Source: Emydura subglobosa | Taxonomy: Eukaryota; Chordata; Testudines; Chelidae | Direction: 5' to 3' | DNA: 64,000 nt | Assembly: GCA_007922225.1 (NCBI GenBank) | Contig: ML680088.1 | Coordinates: 16,212,017-16,276,016 of the forward strand | Part shown: in pieces, positions 32,958 through 46,000 of the stretch | Layout of the letters: each line of letters opens with the position of its first letter | How positions within the stretch are numbered: the stretch's first letter is position 1 | Made by a program: the position numbers and the translations under genes | Notes under the pieces: generated by a model | The model's input: only the letters and a program-made list of their open reading frames with translations | Told to the model about the DNA's origin: nothing | Database searches by the model: none

Positions 32958-33583
32958 ACACCCTACCCCACTATCGCTGGACAAGCCAGCTTTAAGGCCA
33001 TGTTTTGTGCCATCTTCACTAGCTCCTCTCAGGAGCGTGCACCCCTTGTACAAAGGACACAGGGCAGGTGCTCGAGGACTGGCAGAGGACATGAGCTCTG
33101 GATGACTGTAGAGTCTATATTTGGTGCGTTGGCGGGGGGCTGAGCTGGGGGCTGGTTGGGGTATCTGTGTGTTTCCAGGGCTCTGCCGCCTGGGGGGGCG
33201 TGGGAAGCACCCAGCTGAGTGTGAGTTAACAGTGATACCAGAGTGACGCGGCTGAGGCAGGCCCGAACATCGATCTAGGAGCCCCTGTACACGGAAATCA
33301 AGCTGACAGCAGCTAACACGGGCCTACGCCCCAGGAGGGATCAGTGCCTGGATACTAACAGGCTCTGAGAAGGGTATGGAGGCTGAAGTTCAGCCCTTAT
33401 CTGGGGTGTAGAATGGCTGCCAAAGCCACGTGCAATCTGCTGCTCCTGGACTGAAGCCCGGTTGGGAGGGAGAGGCACAAAGGGCAGCTGATGTCACTGA
33501 GAGAGGAGGGAAGTGAAATCAGACGGGGCAGGAAAGGACTAGCGGAGACCCCACATGCATGGAGCAGGTGTCCGGGGCTGGGC

Positions 33584-33603
33584 GGGGGGGGGGGGGGGGG
33601 GGG
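33584..33603. repeat. Poly(G) run of 20
   Basis: Perfect G homopolymer following GGGGCTGGGC. Likely G-quadruplex former and sequencing-error site. Neighbouring open frames rich in Gly or Pro are products of this run. Confidence 0.9.
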
Positions 33604-34569
33604 TATGGGGGTGGTAAAATGTGGCCATCAGGGAAACATGTGGTGCAGCTGTTTAACCTGGCTGCCCACCCGAGGCGTTCTGTTCCCCCCCCCTCGCTGA
33701 GCATGCTCACAGGCTCCAGGGGGGCAGCACCAGACCAGGGCCAAAGAAACCGGACAGGCACCAACACAAAGAAAAAAGCAGCAAAAGATCCTGGCTGGCG
33801 CCTCTCTAATGAAGAGCCTGGCCCGCCGCGCGGCTTCAATGCAAGCAAAGGCCCCTCCGCAGAAGGCTGGAGGCTTTCCACCAACGGCACGCCTGGAGGG
33901 AGAGGCAATAGAAACAGGGGCTGAGGAAAGATTCGAGGTCAGGGCCAAGGCCAGGAATCACCACGATCCTGTTGGCAGCCCCTGTGAGGGCCGGAAGGAG
34001 AAGACGGGCACCAGAGATCAAATGCCAGGGCAGCAACGCTTGAGGAAGCAGGGCTTGAGTGTTGGCACTCAATCTCCTTCTGTGATGGGCCATAGGCCAA
34101 GCACCCCGGTGAGGCATCACCTAGGCACTGCAGGGAAGGGCAGAAATAATATGCAGAAAAAGGAAGGCCAGGTGAGCTGGCCTGTGTGAAAACTTTCCCC
34201 TTGTTTCCCCTGCCCTGGAGCAGGGGGAGAAGGATGCTGCGGTGCTGCAAACACATGCCACTGTCTACGTCACAGCTTCCACTGCCACTGCCCTGAGTGA
34301 GGCTGCCCAGTGAGGAATGATGGCGAGGCCTTTTGCTCGTGCAGCGCCATCTCAGCGCGTTCCGGGGCCAGGAAAGTCCCTGGCCTGCAAGTAGAGGAGA
34401 TGCTTGGTTAATGGCTGTGTCCTACCACGTGCCGGAAAAGAGGCTGGGTGAGGCCGCCATGTCTCTGCCAGGACTGAATTCAACAGCCAGAGACCTGCTC
34501 TGGAGAGCCAGTTCTTCCTCGGTCCACGAGGCTGAGTCCACACGCTTTGGAAGAGCCTGTGGGGAGAGG

Positions 34570-34930
34570 TGTGGCTGGGGCCTGGCCTACGCTACAGTCA
34601 GGTCAGCGTAAGGCTGCATACACCCACCTAACTCTGTCAGCATCTACACTACAGTGTCACACCCTCCCATGCATCGCCCCCCGACCCCGACTTCATACCT
34701 CCATGAGAGGTGTAGTCAATGGAGTCGGGTTGACGCAGCGTCAGTGTAGACACTGCCTTGCTTACATCGACTGCTGCTGCCTTTCAGAAGCCAGCCCACA
34801 ATGCCCCGCACGGGAAGTTAAATGGGGGCACGCACCCCGCCGACATAAGCAGCGCAGTGTGGACGTGTAAAACCGGTTCAATTATGGCGGTGGCTGTACA
34901 TGGATGAAACTTAGGTCAGCTTCATTTTGT
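34570..34930. repeat. MITE-like non-autonomous DNA transposon remnant
   Basis: GGCCTGGCCTACGCTACAGT at the left, CAGCGTCAGTGTAGACACTG in the centre and GGTCAGCTTCATTTTGTAGT near the right recall the family at 4003 and 31360. No coding capacity. The ends are approximate. Confidence 0.55.
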
Positions 34931-35894
34931 AGTGGAGTCGCCCTGAAGTCAGGGGAGCCCTGGCCAGTTAGGGGGTAGATGAGAGCTGGTACTGAGGGTG
35001 TAAGAGGCTGCTAGCCCTGCTCTAGAGGCAGGGGCTGTATCTGACATGAGCTGAATCTTCCAACTGGCCTCCTAGGCCCAGCCCCAGTGGCCGCGTACTG
35101 GGCTCACAAAGGAGCATGACTATGGTAAAGGGCTGGGCCTGCATCCTCCCTCTCTGCCGCTTGGCCATGGATGAAAGAAGGGCATTTCTGGCCATTGACA
35201 CATTTGCCCCATGGAAAAGGCTGCGAAAGATACAGCTCTCTACCCCCCCTCTGTTGGCGTCCAGGGGAAGAGGCCAAATGAGCCAGGCCTCATTTGCCTT
35301 TGTCATCACCATTCCAGTGTGAACGGTTTGGATGCTTTGGATCAAGTTTGTTTTGTTTTGGGGTAAGGAACAATGGCTAGCCCTCCTGTGCAGCAAAAGG
35401 GCAACCGAGCTGTACCCAGCATGTCCACGTAGGAGTTCTGGCCCCTAGCCATCTAGGGGGGTGTGCTGTTGCTCGAGGATCTGCTATAGCTAGACTAAAG
35501 CTAGCGTTGGGTAGGTTGGCTCAGGCTGCAGTCACTGCGTGCGATTGCAATAGTGACATGCCCGAAGAGCGGCGTTTGACACGAAAGCTGGGTGGGAATT
35601 TTTCGACAAAACATTTTTTTCACCAGAAAATGCCGATTCATCAAAACTGCACCGGAGCACGGGAAAGGGGCAGGGTGGGGGAATTCCTCATCTCGGAAAC
35701 ATTTTCAAGATTGTCAAATCATCCCATTTTGCCATTTTTAAAACAAAAAAAAATCAGGTCTCTTTTTCAGTTGGATGTGCCTTTTTGTTTGTGTCAGCTA
35801 CATCATAGTAACAAAAAATGAACGAGGCAGACACCGAAACAAACCAGTCTGAAAACATCAGAATGAAACATTTTGATTGAATCGGACTGAAGCG

Positions 35895-36015
35895 GGACAG
35901 AGCAAAGGACACTAGGGACTGTTCCGTGTGTGGCAGCAGCTAGACAGCTAGTGCAAGGTAGATTTACACCCTGGCTTGCCACGTGCTAAATCTTTGTATA
36001 GACAATCCTTTGGTC
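35895..36015. repeat. Truncated copy of the TTGTCTAT-type MITE
   Basis: CTAGTGCAAGGTAGATTTAC, then TTTGTATAGACAATCCTT, correspond to the right part of the element at 25555-25840 (GTGCAAGGCAGG ... CTGTATAGACAAGCC). The left half is not recognisable. Confidence 0.6.
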
Positions 36016-38439
36016 TTTCAGCTCTCCATCTGTAAAGCAGAGATCATGGCTCTGCCCTACCTCACATGGGTATTGTAATGTGATGTGCACATTAAAAATG
36101 GTGTGGGGTGCACATTCTGCAATAATGGGGGGGCTAAGAGGGGGCAGATGAATAACTAAATAGACACTTGTAAGGCAAAGGCAATAATACAAAAATGTTT
36201 ACATTTCTTTAGAAGTCTAAAAAAAACCTGTGGTCTAGGCATTTAGAGTTTGAGTGAGAAGGAACAAGGCCTTCAGAAATTATTGTAATGCAACAAGGAA
36301 GCAACACTGGATACAAGAAAAAAGGAAGTGGAAGTCCTCAGGGAGATAGCCTTATCCAGCCAGGATAAAAGTGACAGTGATTTCTACTCTGACAGAGTCC
36401 TTCTCAGGAGATGGATGTTCTCACTCCTATGCAGACTGCCTGAATGAACTGTCCACCACAGCCACGGTGGAGACGCTGGCTATGAGGAAGGAATCGTTAA
36501 ATAAAACGTGAGAAATTATGGGCACACATGAAAGAGCTATCCTTCTAAGCGCTCCAGCCATGAGATGCTATTTGCTCTTCAAATCCCTAATTCTCAAACA
36601 CACACACTGGGTTGTTTGTTCATTGTCACCAGAGCATTCCCAGGTCTAGGTTAACAGGGTAGTGCGTAATCCAGGGTCTGTTTACCTTGCAATTACTTGT
36701 CTTTGTACATTCAGCACTGTTACTTTATGCATAACCATCTGTAGGCGTATTATTCCTTTTAACTTCCATAGACAACATACCAAGACACAGATATAAATAA
36801 AATGATGAGAGAAAGCCTACGGCATCCAACAATGAGAGCTGGGTGAACTATTTATTTCTGACTATATTTGTTAGAAATTCAGCCCATTTCAGTTCACTAA
36901 TTGTTCTTAAGCCGGTAACTCCAGGGCCCAAATGCGGGATGTAATGTGCAACAAAGAGGCAAACTGAGGAACAAAAAGAAATCATTCCTTTAGGAAACTT
37001 CGCGTACCGTGTAATTCATCCATTTAGTGTCATTATCTCTGTGCAACCACACTGCAGTGATTCTTTATTTTTGCTGCACATAACTTTCATCAAAAAAAAT
37101 GAGGTGACCCCAAATTTGTGTGGCACGTAGGAAACTTTGGGATTCAACTACGCGATGGGATATTTGACTGAAGAATTAGTGAGCCAATCCTGATTTTGGC
37201 AAATGGATCCATTAATCATAAGTACCTGTTGAGTAGTTGGATGGATAATTTCCAGCCTGAGTTGTCTGCAAACGGTTTGCTACAGGCATGGTAAGCTACA
37301 ACTTGTAACTGTGCTTTAACACAGGTTAACTAACATGTCTGTAAACTGGGACATAGACAAGGAACAAACATTTGTGCTAATCATGTTTAAACCAAAGATC
37401 CACTCTAGTGTTAAATATGACTTGCAACAAAAGTTTGACCCTTGTCTAAACTACACTTACAATTGTGCTAGTTCACACATGATTACAAACCACTGCCTAC
37501 AAGTGTGTGATATTTGGTGTTTATGATTCAGTATGGAGTAGGTCATTTAAGTCATATGGTCCTCTTTCTGCACTTCAAAATACTTCAAACTGATTTTTTT
37601 TCTGTGGCCAAATAAACATTTGCAGTAAAATTTGGGAAGTTTTGGGCTTCCCACATAGGGTAACAAGCACCCATCTCATCATAGTGACCGAAACGTCACA
37701 CTTTTACTCTAGAAAGTATTCATCCATCACCTGTTTTACCATTCAGCCTGCTCCGCCCCAGTGAAGTTATTTCCTTAACTAAAATTACACGACAGATATT
37801 TTCACCACAGCTGCTGCTTCAAGATCTTGTACCAGTTACGACAGTAGGCACCGGAGCAACGCCACACTTGTCTCTTACATCTCTCAGTGAGCTCTTCTAG
37901 CTTTAGGTCCAAAAGTTTCACTGTACACCCCCATCAATGCTGTGTCTAGTCCATAGACCACAGAGCTGGGAGGGGGGCCATCTGGCCATGACCTGACCAC
38001 TTTCTGGCCTAGCTAAATTTGAGTGAGTAGCACTGCAACCTGGCATCTGGGCTCCCAGTGCCACGATAGCTAGAGCAGTCCCTGCACTGAGGGGGCCAGT
38101 TCTCACCTGCCCACAGCCAAGTGCAATACTCCAATCATCAGCAGTTCTCGGAAGGCTTAGGTGATCTGTTTTTTAGTGGGTTTTGGTATCATTTTTGTTT
38201 CCTGGCATAAATGATACAAGGAACCTGTTGGATTTAATGGGTGGATTTGATCAATCAACCCAGCAGAATTAACACTGCTGCGCCTTTGCCTATGGAGCTA
38301 GGCCTGGATGCAGGATGCAGAAACCCTACCCACTTATTACAGCACTGCCTGCATGCCCAGACAAGATCAAGACCACGTTGGTCCAGGCAAAATCCAGACA
38401 CCTTGTGAAAGACAGTTCTTACAGTCCAAATAGAGTAAG

Positions 38440-38565
38440 GCTTATGGGCCCGGTTTTATAGATGGGGAACTAAGGCACAGACGTGATTGTGCCCGATGTC
38501 AGATGAGGGAGGACTTAAACCCAGATTTCTAGCGGGCTGGCACCATGCCTTCACCACCACAGTGA
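38440..38565 (-). repeat. MIR-type SINE fragment, antisense
   Basis: GGTTTTATAGATGGGGAACT, AAGGCACAGACG and AGGACTTAAACCCAGATTTC are the reverse complement of MIR core and tRNA-like head. Confidence 0.7.
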
Positions 38566-39427
38566 AGGACTAGCCGTGGCAGCCCCTAGCATGCAGCCTG
38601 CTGATAACATCGCATGCATGGGCAGCCTTTCCTTCTGATAAGTCCCCTGCCATGTTGTCCGTTGCTCGTCTTGGCCTGCCTCTTTGGAGTTCTGCCTCCA
38701 CTCTTGGAGTACCAGCCTCTCGCACTCTGGCCACGCTGCAATGCATTGCGGTCCCTCTGCTGACCCAGTCTCTGGATTTCAGTGGAGTACTGCTGCTGTG
38801 ACCTGTATGCTTCGTGAATAGGGCTAGGGGACAGCCACGTATAAGCAGATGCCGAATCAAAAATAAGACCGATGGTCTGTAACGCTGTGCCTAACGATAC
38901 CCTCCCTCGTGTCCCGTGCTGAATGGGCGGCCACCCCAGCCTCAGCAGGTTTGGAGATGTCTGTGAGCAGTGGCAACTTGTTCAGCGAATAGGGAGCTAT
39001 CTGCAGAGCCCAACTGAGACCCCTGGAGGACTTGCTGCAAGAGGATGAAGGGGCCACCATAAAGTAATTTCCGTCTGTAACAGTGAAACGGCTGCACCCA
39101 CTGGCCCCATTGCAATGGTGATATCAGCTCTCAATGCTAGCATCACAGTTCCTGCCATGCTCTGGTCTGGGGGAAGAATCTCCCCACTAGCTCTCCACAA
39201 AGGGATAACACCCTCCCCCGCTTCCTAAACTGGTCCAGAGGAAGTAGCTAAATTTTCCTTTTAATTAAATCTTTTGATGACACAGTGGATCAAACTCCTT
39301 CCCTGCCAATATGTAGATGAACCAAGAGCTCAGACACCAAACCTCAAGCCCCAGAGGCTATTGGGCAAGTGACTCTCCATCAATGATAATATAGTATGGT
39401 AGGGTAAAGGGAAGAATTGCAGGGACC

Positions 39428-39512
39428 AAAGCCAAGATCTTCAAAGATATTTAGGCTCCTAACTTCCACTGAAATCAATGGGGCTTAGGTGCGTAAATAC
39501 CTTTGAGGATCA
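39428..39512. repeat. Palindromic MITE-like element (same family as 4239-4320)
   Basis: GATCTTCAAAGATATTTAGG, CTCCTAACTTCC and, inverted, GGGGCTTAGGTGCGTAAATA, CCTTTGAGGATC, around a TGAAATCAATGG centre. Confidence 0.7.
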
Positions 39513-40261
39513 GATGCTAAGATCTATGCGTTTGTATCCCCAAAGCTCCTATGATAATAGTTTCTTTCTAATTAAAGATCAAATTGGTTTCCACATCTTA
39601 CATTGGGAGGGGAGAAGAGACAGGGCCATTTCTAGCAGCAGTGATGAGATCGTGGGCACTTCGCGTGGGTCTGATCATGGTACAGGAGCCCTAGCACATG
39701 TCCATTCTTCTTCATCCTGCCAGGCACACCCTGGTGAAACAAGGTAAATGATACTGAGGTGAGGAACACTGTTAAGCACTGACAGTCACACTGAGTAAAC
39801 GCCAGGGTCCAAATTCTTGTCGGATCTAATTCCACTGACTTCATCCAATTGGTTTATTTAGTGTCACATTATGCGTACGTTTGAAGTGCCCATCCCAAGA
39901 CTGACACACGTGACAGATTTACAAAATATGTTCAATGCAAATAAGAGAGAGCAAGGAACATCATGCTGGAGAAGCCTGATTGTTTCTCCTGATGAGCATT
40001 AGCGGAAAGAGAGAATGCAGGCAATAGAATCGTGCACCTGGCCTTCCGTAAAGTATGCAGCACACTTCCTTATGAAAACTTCATGGGGAAACAATGCAAA
40101 CCAGCTTGTCCAGGATCATTGTCAGATGAACTGAAAGCGGGCTGAAGAATGGTGAGCGTCAGGTAACAATAAACAGAAATGCCCCAGGGTGAGAGCAAGT
40201 TGGTTACCACAAAGAATGGCATTAACTCTGGTTAATATATTTGTAATGATCTTCCTGTAGG

Positions 40262-40573
40262 AGCCAAGATGCCCTGAGCTGGGCTGTTCTCAGTGGGGGC
40301 AGATGGCAGAACTAGGAGCAATGGTCTCAAGTTGCAGTGGGAAAGGTCTAGGTTGGAGATTAGGAAAACATTTTTCACTAGGAGGGTGGTGAAGCACTGG
40401 AAGGGTTATCTAGGGAGGTGGTGGGAATCTCCATTCTTAGAGGTTTTTAAGGCCCGGTTTGACAAATCCCGGGCTGGGGCGATTGAGTTGGAGTTGTCCT
40501 GCTTTGAGCAAGGGGTTGGACTAGATGACCACCTGAGGTCCCTCCCAACCCTCATCTTCTATGATTCTATGAG
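40262..40573 (+). repeat. CR1 LINE 3' end, sense, with ATTCTATGA terminus
   Basis: GGCTGTTCTCAGTGGGGGCA, AATGGTCTCAAGTTGCAGTG, ACTAGGAGGGTGGTGAAGCA, TTTGAGCAAGGGGTTGGACT and AGATGACCACCTGAGGTCCC make up the conserved sense 3' UTR. It finishes TCTATGATTCTATGA, the short terminal repeat typical of CR1. 5' truncated, as most CR1 copies are. Confidence 0.93.
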
Positions 40574-41329
40574 TTAAATTTGTGGGAAATACTGTAAATT
40601 AGGAGAAGCCACAGAAAGAAAACAAAGCGGCCTAGAGAATTAGAAACAAGCCCAGAAAAAAATGAAAAGTTTTGATTTGGAAAAATGCAGGTCAATAGAT
40701 CTGGGGGGAGTGAGAAATAATCCCAGACCTGCCTATTCAATAGGAGGAATATATTTAGCAAGGAGAAATGCTGAAAAGACATCTGTGTGGTAATGGATGG
40801 AAAATTAAATATGAGCATACAATGTGCTATGGTAGATAAAAAGTCAAGGCAATTTTGAGCTGCAGGACTGTACAAAGATGCAATGTCACGGAGTGGGAGT
40901 TTGGCCTTCTGAGACCCAAATTGGAGTTCTGGGGCTATGGCAGCTGATTTGTGAGGAAATATTAATGTAATTAAATAAAGGGGCCTGTCTAAATGATGGC
41001 TTAGATGTGGCTATGATTACTGCCTTGAAGCATGTGATGTGTGGAAGCACTAAGGTGCTGGGCAATTAGGATGCTTCTAGCAGATATAATTAATAATGAT
41101 CTGAAGCTGCGCCCAGAAAAGTATAGTCTGACTACCTCCAAAAAAATTCCTACCAGAGAGGTCTATTAAACTGTGTGATGGCTTCCCAGGAGATGTGGTG
41201 GAAGCCCCATTGCCAGAGTTATTTGAAATTACACTGCACAAAGCACTTGATAATACTCTGATGGGGGGAACCTTACGGGGTGGAGCGGGGGAGGGAGTAC
41301 GTAAAACGACTTGATAGATTATTTTTTCA

Positions 41330-41745
41330 TTTCTATCATTTGCTGGTTTTAGTTAAGGAACGAGTTGCCTCCCAGAATGCACTGGAAGTGAGGCTGTTAT
41401 AAAAAAATGCCATTGTTGATTTTACTCTTCCATACGGTCCTGTGACCTTATCACAGCACACAAGCGAAGCAGGTGTGGGCCTGGTAAATGTGTGCATGGA
41501 AATGGGGCTGTTTAACTTGTTAGTGGCATTTTTTCCATCCGAGTCCGTCTTGATCTCCTGTCGCTTTTTCAAGACTGCCAGCATTAATTGGCCACATTGC
41601 AGCTGGTTTATGCCATTCCATGCCGCCATGCCCCACTCACATGGGGGCCTTTTGTTCCTTTTGTAAAATGTGCCTCTCCAGAGCAATCGATGCAAATTCA
41701 CCCTTAAGTTTCAATCACATATGGCCACATAAACCATGAATCATT
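41330..41745. other. Unique, repeat-free segment upstream of RAB6B; possible regulatory element
   Basis: AT-balanced, non-repetitive and without an ORF of interest, about 0.4 kb upstream of the first SINE before the CpG-rich promoter. Its texture resembles conserved noncoding DNA, but no alignment was possible. Low confidence. Confidence 0.25.
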
Positions 41746-41785
41746 GGGCAGCCTTCCCATGCGCTGTTAAATATCTGATGCATTC

Positions 41786-41945
41786 CACGCCAGAGGTAGC
41801 TGGTTGGCCTTGAATGGACTGCAGGAGCTCTTCCGGGGACTTCCTATGGGACCTTGGACAGGCCACTTACTCTGTCCTGGGGCTGCCCATCCCTAAAACG
41901 ATGCCCCTTCCTTTGTCTGGTTAGCTCATGATACTGCAAGGGGCA
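41786..41945 (+). repeat. MIR-type SINE fragment, sense
   Basis: TATGGGACCTTGGACAGGCC, ACTTACTCTGTCCTGGGGCT and CCCATCCCTAAAACGATGCC follow the MIR core order. Confidence 0.6.
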
Positions 41946-42370
41946 GCACAGGGACAGAGCCCAGGGCTCATTCGAGGATCAGAGCCCTCGTTTGTAAACC
42001 AGTCTGGGCCAAGGTTAGTGGTCTGGGTCTGTACAGCCTCTAGGCCCTCCTGTAACCCAAATAACCAACAGTTTGCACCTCAGCAGTGCAGGCTGTGGTT
42101 ATTTTATGCTCTTTCATCTTCTTACTGCAAAGTGCATTGGTCCCTCGGGCCAGGGCCAGGAAGCAAGCTGGGGCCGGGCGGGATCCGCACTTTTTCACCT
42201 CCGTGGGGTGCAGGAGGAAGCTGGTGGGGAGCAGGGGGGTGTTGGTCTGGCGGGGAGGGGGATCTGGGTAGTTTGTCTCCTCTCCCCCCCGCCCCGATCG
42301 ATCTGCTGCTGCTGCCAGCCCCGAGGGCACGAGAGTGAGGCAGCGTTGGCAGGCTGGTGCTCAGGCGGCC

Positions 42371-42378
42371 GGGCGGGG
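42371..42378 (+). promoter_or_regulatory. RAB6B: GC box (GGGCGGGG)
   Basis: A perfect SP1/KLF-type core about 310 bases before the start codon. Confidence 0.5.
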
Positions 42379-42481
42379 TCAGCACAGGAGGGAGCCCGGC
42401 CCAGCCCGGAGACGGCCAGCGAAGCTTCGCTGCAGCGCGGCGCTGGTTCGGCTCAGGCTGCGGTTCCCCCCACCCCCGGCA

Positions 42482-42489
42482 TGACGTCA
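42482..42489 (+). promoter_or_regulatory. RAB6B: cAMP response element TGACGTCA
   Basis: A perfect 8-base CREB/ATF palindrome 198 bases before the RAB6B ATG, immediately followed by a GC box (GGGCGGAG at 42491). CRE plus GC box near the start of a CpG island is a common functional arrangement. RAB6B is a brain-enriched Rab, for which CREB input would be plausible; that link is inference. Confidence 0.6.
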
Positions 42490-42510
42490 CGGGCGGAGCC
42501 GGGAGCCACG

Positions 42511-42520
42511 GCGCAGGCGC
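42511..42520 (+). promoter_or_regulatory. RAB6B: NRF1-like site GCGCAGGCGC
   Basis: One base away from the NRF1 palindrome GCGCATGCGC, in the CpG-rich promoter. Confidence 0.35.
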
Positions 42521-42527
42521 GGGCCGA

Positions 42528-42535
42528 GGCGGGGC
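42528..42535 (+). promoter_or_regulatory. RAB6B: GC box (GGCGGGGC)
   Basis: SP1-type core about 150 bases before the start codon. Confidence 0.45.
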
Positions 42536-42623
42536 AGAGACGCGAGAGGCTCCGGCTGCGCAGCAGAGTGGGGAGGGGATTCGGCGCGGCACCGGGTTGC
42601 GTGTCCCTATCGCTCCGGAGTGA

Positions 42624-42923
<300 letters not shown>

Positions 42924-42985
42924 TGAGCCCCGGGGGGCGAGGCGATGCAGCTGGGCCCGGGACGGGAGCGGCTCGCCCGGAGTCT

Positions 42986-43025
42986 GCTGCGCTGCGCTGC
43001 GCTGCGCTGGGCTGGGCTGGGCTGG
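42986..43025. repeat. Pentanucleotide repeat GCTGC/GCTGG
   Basis: About five GCTGC units followed by about four GCTGG units, just inside intron 1 of RAB6B and within the CpG-rich region. Confidence 0.85.
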
Positions 43026-46000
43026 CTCCCGGGGAGGGGCAGCTCTGCATGGACGATCCTGCAGTCCCTGCCCTCGGGGGTGGGGGTGAGGGGCATCAGT
43101 CATCTGGGGGTCCTGCTCCATTGGCCTGCCCAAGAACTTCCTTGGTGCCCTGCATCTCCTCCTTGTACCTGGACCGCACACCGCCACCAGCGCTGGGTGA
43201 GCAGAATACCCCGGGGTGGCCCTTTCTGGTGGGGGGCTGGCTGGGGCGTGAGAGGAGTGACTCGGTTGTCCCTGGGACGCCTGGCATGTGGATGGCCAAT
43301 GTAGGGTGGTTGAAGGCTGTTCTGGGCAGCCCCTTGCTGCTGCTAGGCTTGCACCAGCTGGGCGTACAAATAAAGAGAGGATAAGGAGACACACCCTGAT
43401 GCTTGCCAAGTGCCTGAGCTGCAGCCTCCTACCTTCACCCATGTATATTTATATTCGAGACCCTTACAGGGGGGAGTATGGGGAGCAGGTGGAACAAGTC
43501 AGCAAGACCAGGCCATAAAATGATCTGTTAAACCCCCCTCCTGCATCTCTCAGCCTCCTGCCAGGGATTCTGAACCATTCCTGCTTCTAACCTGCCACTG
43601 GCCATCCAAACAAAAGGCATTTGTTGCAAAATATAAGGGGAGATCCCATGGAAAGCTGAGGTGTTCTGGGGAGGAAGGATCATCCTAGAACTTCCTTAGT
43701 GGTTTCAGTTGACAGCAGTGGGGAGGAGGGAGCTGGTGGTATGTGAGATCCAAATCACAGGGCTGCAGCTCACGGTTTAATTATTTTTAAATGGACACAC
43801 TGTGCAGACAGTGTCTGTTTCTCAGGCCTTCTGACTGGCGGAGGTGGGCTGAGGATAAAGGTAAACGTCTGGCATATAATGGCGAAGTGGATTAGGTGGA
43901 GCTCTCAGCAGGAGTCTGCTTCCAGATGCTCTGTTGTCCAAACCTCTTGATAGCAAGCAACATGCTCCATTGCCCTCTTTTTAGGGCTGAACTTGGCATT
44001 CCCAAGCCCGGGTGATGGAACAGAAGGTTGCAGGGTGCTCCACACTGCCTTTCCTGTAATGAATGCCCTCTTTAGGAAACTGCAAAGCAGTGAATATCAT
44101 TTCTTTCTCATTGAAGGACCATCTCACAGAGCAGCTTCCCTTTCCTGATTTACCCTCTGCTTCAATGGGCACACACATGCAGGGTTCCCAGGTATGCAGG
44201 AGTTTGATCCCTACAAAGAAGATACTGCAATGGCTAGGGAACAGTGTGTGCCATATGTGCATTGGGGGGGAATAGAACAATTTCTTAGTGACTGGATGAC
44301 ATGTCCTGACGGAAAAGTGCAAGATATAGCAATGTGGGTTGCGCGGGGGCAGGGAAGGGGTTGGAGAACCAGACTGCCCCAGCAGTTCAGGAATAGTATG
44401 AGAATCACACAGCTCTATGCATTTTTAATGATATCTTTCAATGTGTTGGGTGAACATAGTGTCACGTGGAGAAAAGACTAAATGACCTTAGTTGCCCATC
44501 CCCCCCCCCATCTCTCTGCCCTAGGCGTCTCCATATTTGGCCCACCCTGCCGAGGCTAGATAAGCAAGAAGAATAGACCCCTTCACACCTTGTACACAAC
44601 AAGCTTTGCAGCATTATTAGCAGCTAGTGTTCATAGGCCTGTACCAATTCAGTTGCCTTCCTCTGGGGGGTGTGCGAAGCCATGGGGGCAGCAGAGGGGT
44701 CCCTCTAAAGGGCTGACTTTTTCAGCTAACTAGATGTGAAAGCCCATAGGGTGGGTTTTTCAGCCCGAGCCTAATTCTGCTTCCACTGAAACCAATTGGA
44801 GTGAGTGGAGCGGAGACCTTTCCCTTTGAGAATCCCTTACTTCCTATTTTCAGCCTCCATTATTTTTCCTCTCAGGACACACGCCGCATTCTGAACCTGT
44901 CTATCATTTACTTTCTGGCTAGCAAACCACAGCCTGATAACCCAGCGTTAGTTGCTGGGGAAAGCACAGCTGTAATTGAAATCAGTCCGCTTTTCAATGG
45001 TCTTTCTTTTCCCTTCTCTGTCTCCAGTGTGGAATTTCAGACAAACTCATTAAACCAGATTCAATCATTGCTGACCAATTTCCAGACAAAGGCAGCCTGT
45101 GATTTGAGATTGAGAATGTTACCTTAAAAGGTGCTTCTGATCTGTATAGAGATGGTCAGCAGAGAGGCTTTCACCCACACATATGGCTGCATTGAGCTAA
45201 GCAGTCTGTATATAACAAGTGTTGGGTTTTTTTATTGCTATCTTTTTATCTAGTTGTCCATCATCCTGGTATCTGAGCACCTGCACTTTTTACCATCTCT
45301 GTGGCAGTAAAGATTCCTCCAATGCTGCATCATAAGAAAAATTTGGGGCGGGGGAAAGTAATTTGAGTGCCTTTGCAAGTGTATCAATTGACAATCAGAG
45401 CTATTAACCATCTTCCAATTAAATACGTCTGTAAGGAGAGAAGTATATTTTGTCACCATAGATAAAGGTAGTGGGTTTTTTGTTTGTTTGTTTTAACAGA
45501 AAAGTGGCATAAAATCTGGAATTAACACTTTCAACACTTGACTTTGGTCCCATTATTTCCTTTTGTGAATGGTTCCTGTACAATTATGGCAATATTTCTT
45601 GTTCAGAACCACACTTGCCTCAGATTTTTCTAACAGGAATAATTTATTAGAGGAACCTACTGCATGATTTAATCAACCCTTTTGTTAAAAGCCTGGGCTG
45701 GTCCTTGTCTTTTCCAGGCACCTTCTTACCAAGAACATTTGCAAAACTCTTGGGAGGTCAGGAACTACAGTATCTAAGACCTGCAGCTGCAGGGTCTTGC
45801 ATGAGTGACTGACACATTCACACTTCCCTCTCTTACAAATCACTGTTTCTCTCGCAGGATAATTCTCCCATCTGCAAATTAACCAGCAAATTTAGACTGT
45901 GAGCCAGGGAGAGCCTTGAGAATCTGAAGCAGTTGAATCACACCATTGATCACATTTCCACTGTATAAGGCCCAACTCGACTAGGACAAGCGGATCTGGA

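Larger units (their letters stand above)
29081..42150. other. Intergenic region between SLCO2A1 and RAB6B
   Basis: About 13 kb without a recognised gene. Open frames here are short, or arise in GC-rich or homopolymer sequence. Repeats are listed separately. Homopolymer runs: C at 29352-29365, C at 32943-32957, G at 33584-33603. Positions 36.0-38.4 kb and 40.6-41.7 kb are AT-rich, largely unique, and could hold regulatory elements; that is inference only. Confidence 0.8.

Noticed and set aside
33519..33948. Overlapping Gly- or Pro-rich frames around the poly(G) run
   Set aside because: They are products of the homopolymer, and frame depends on its uncertain length.
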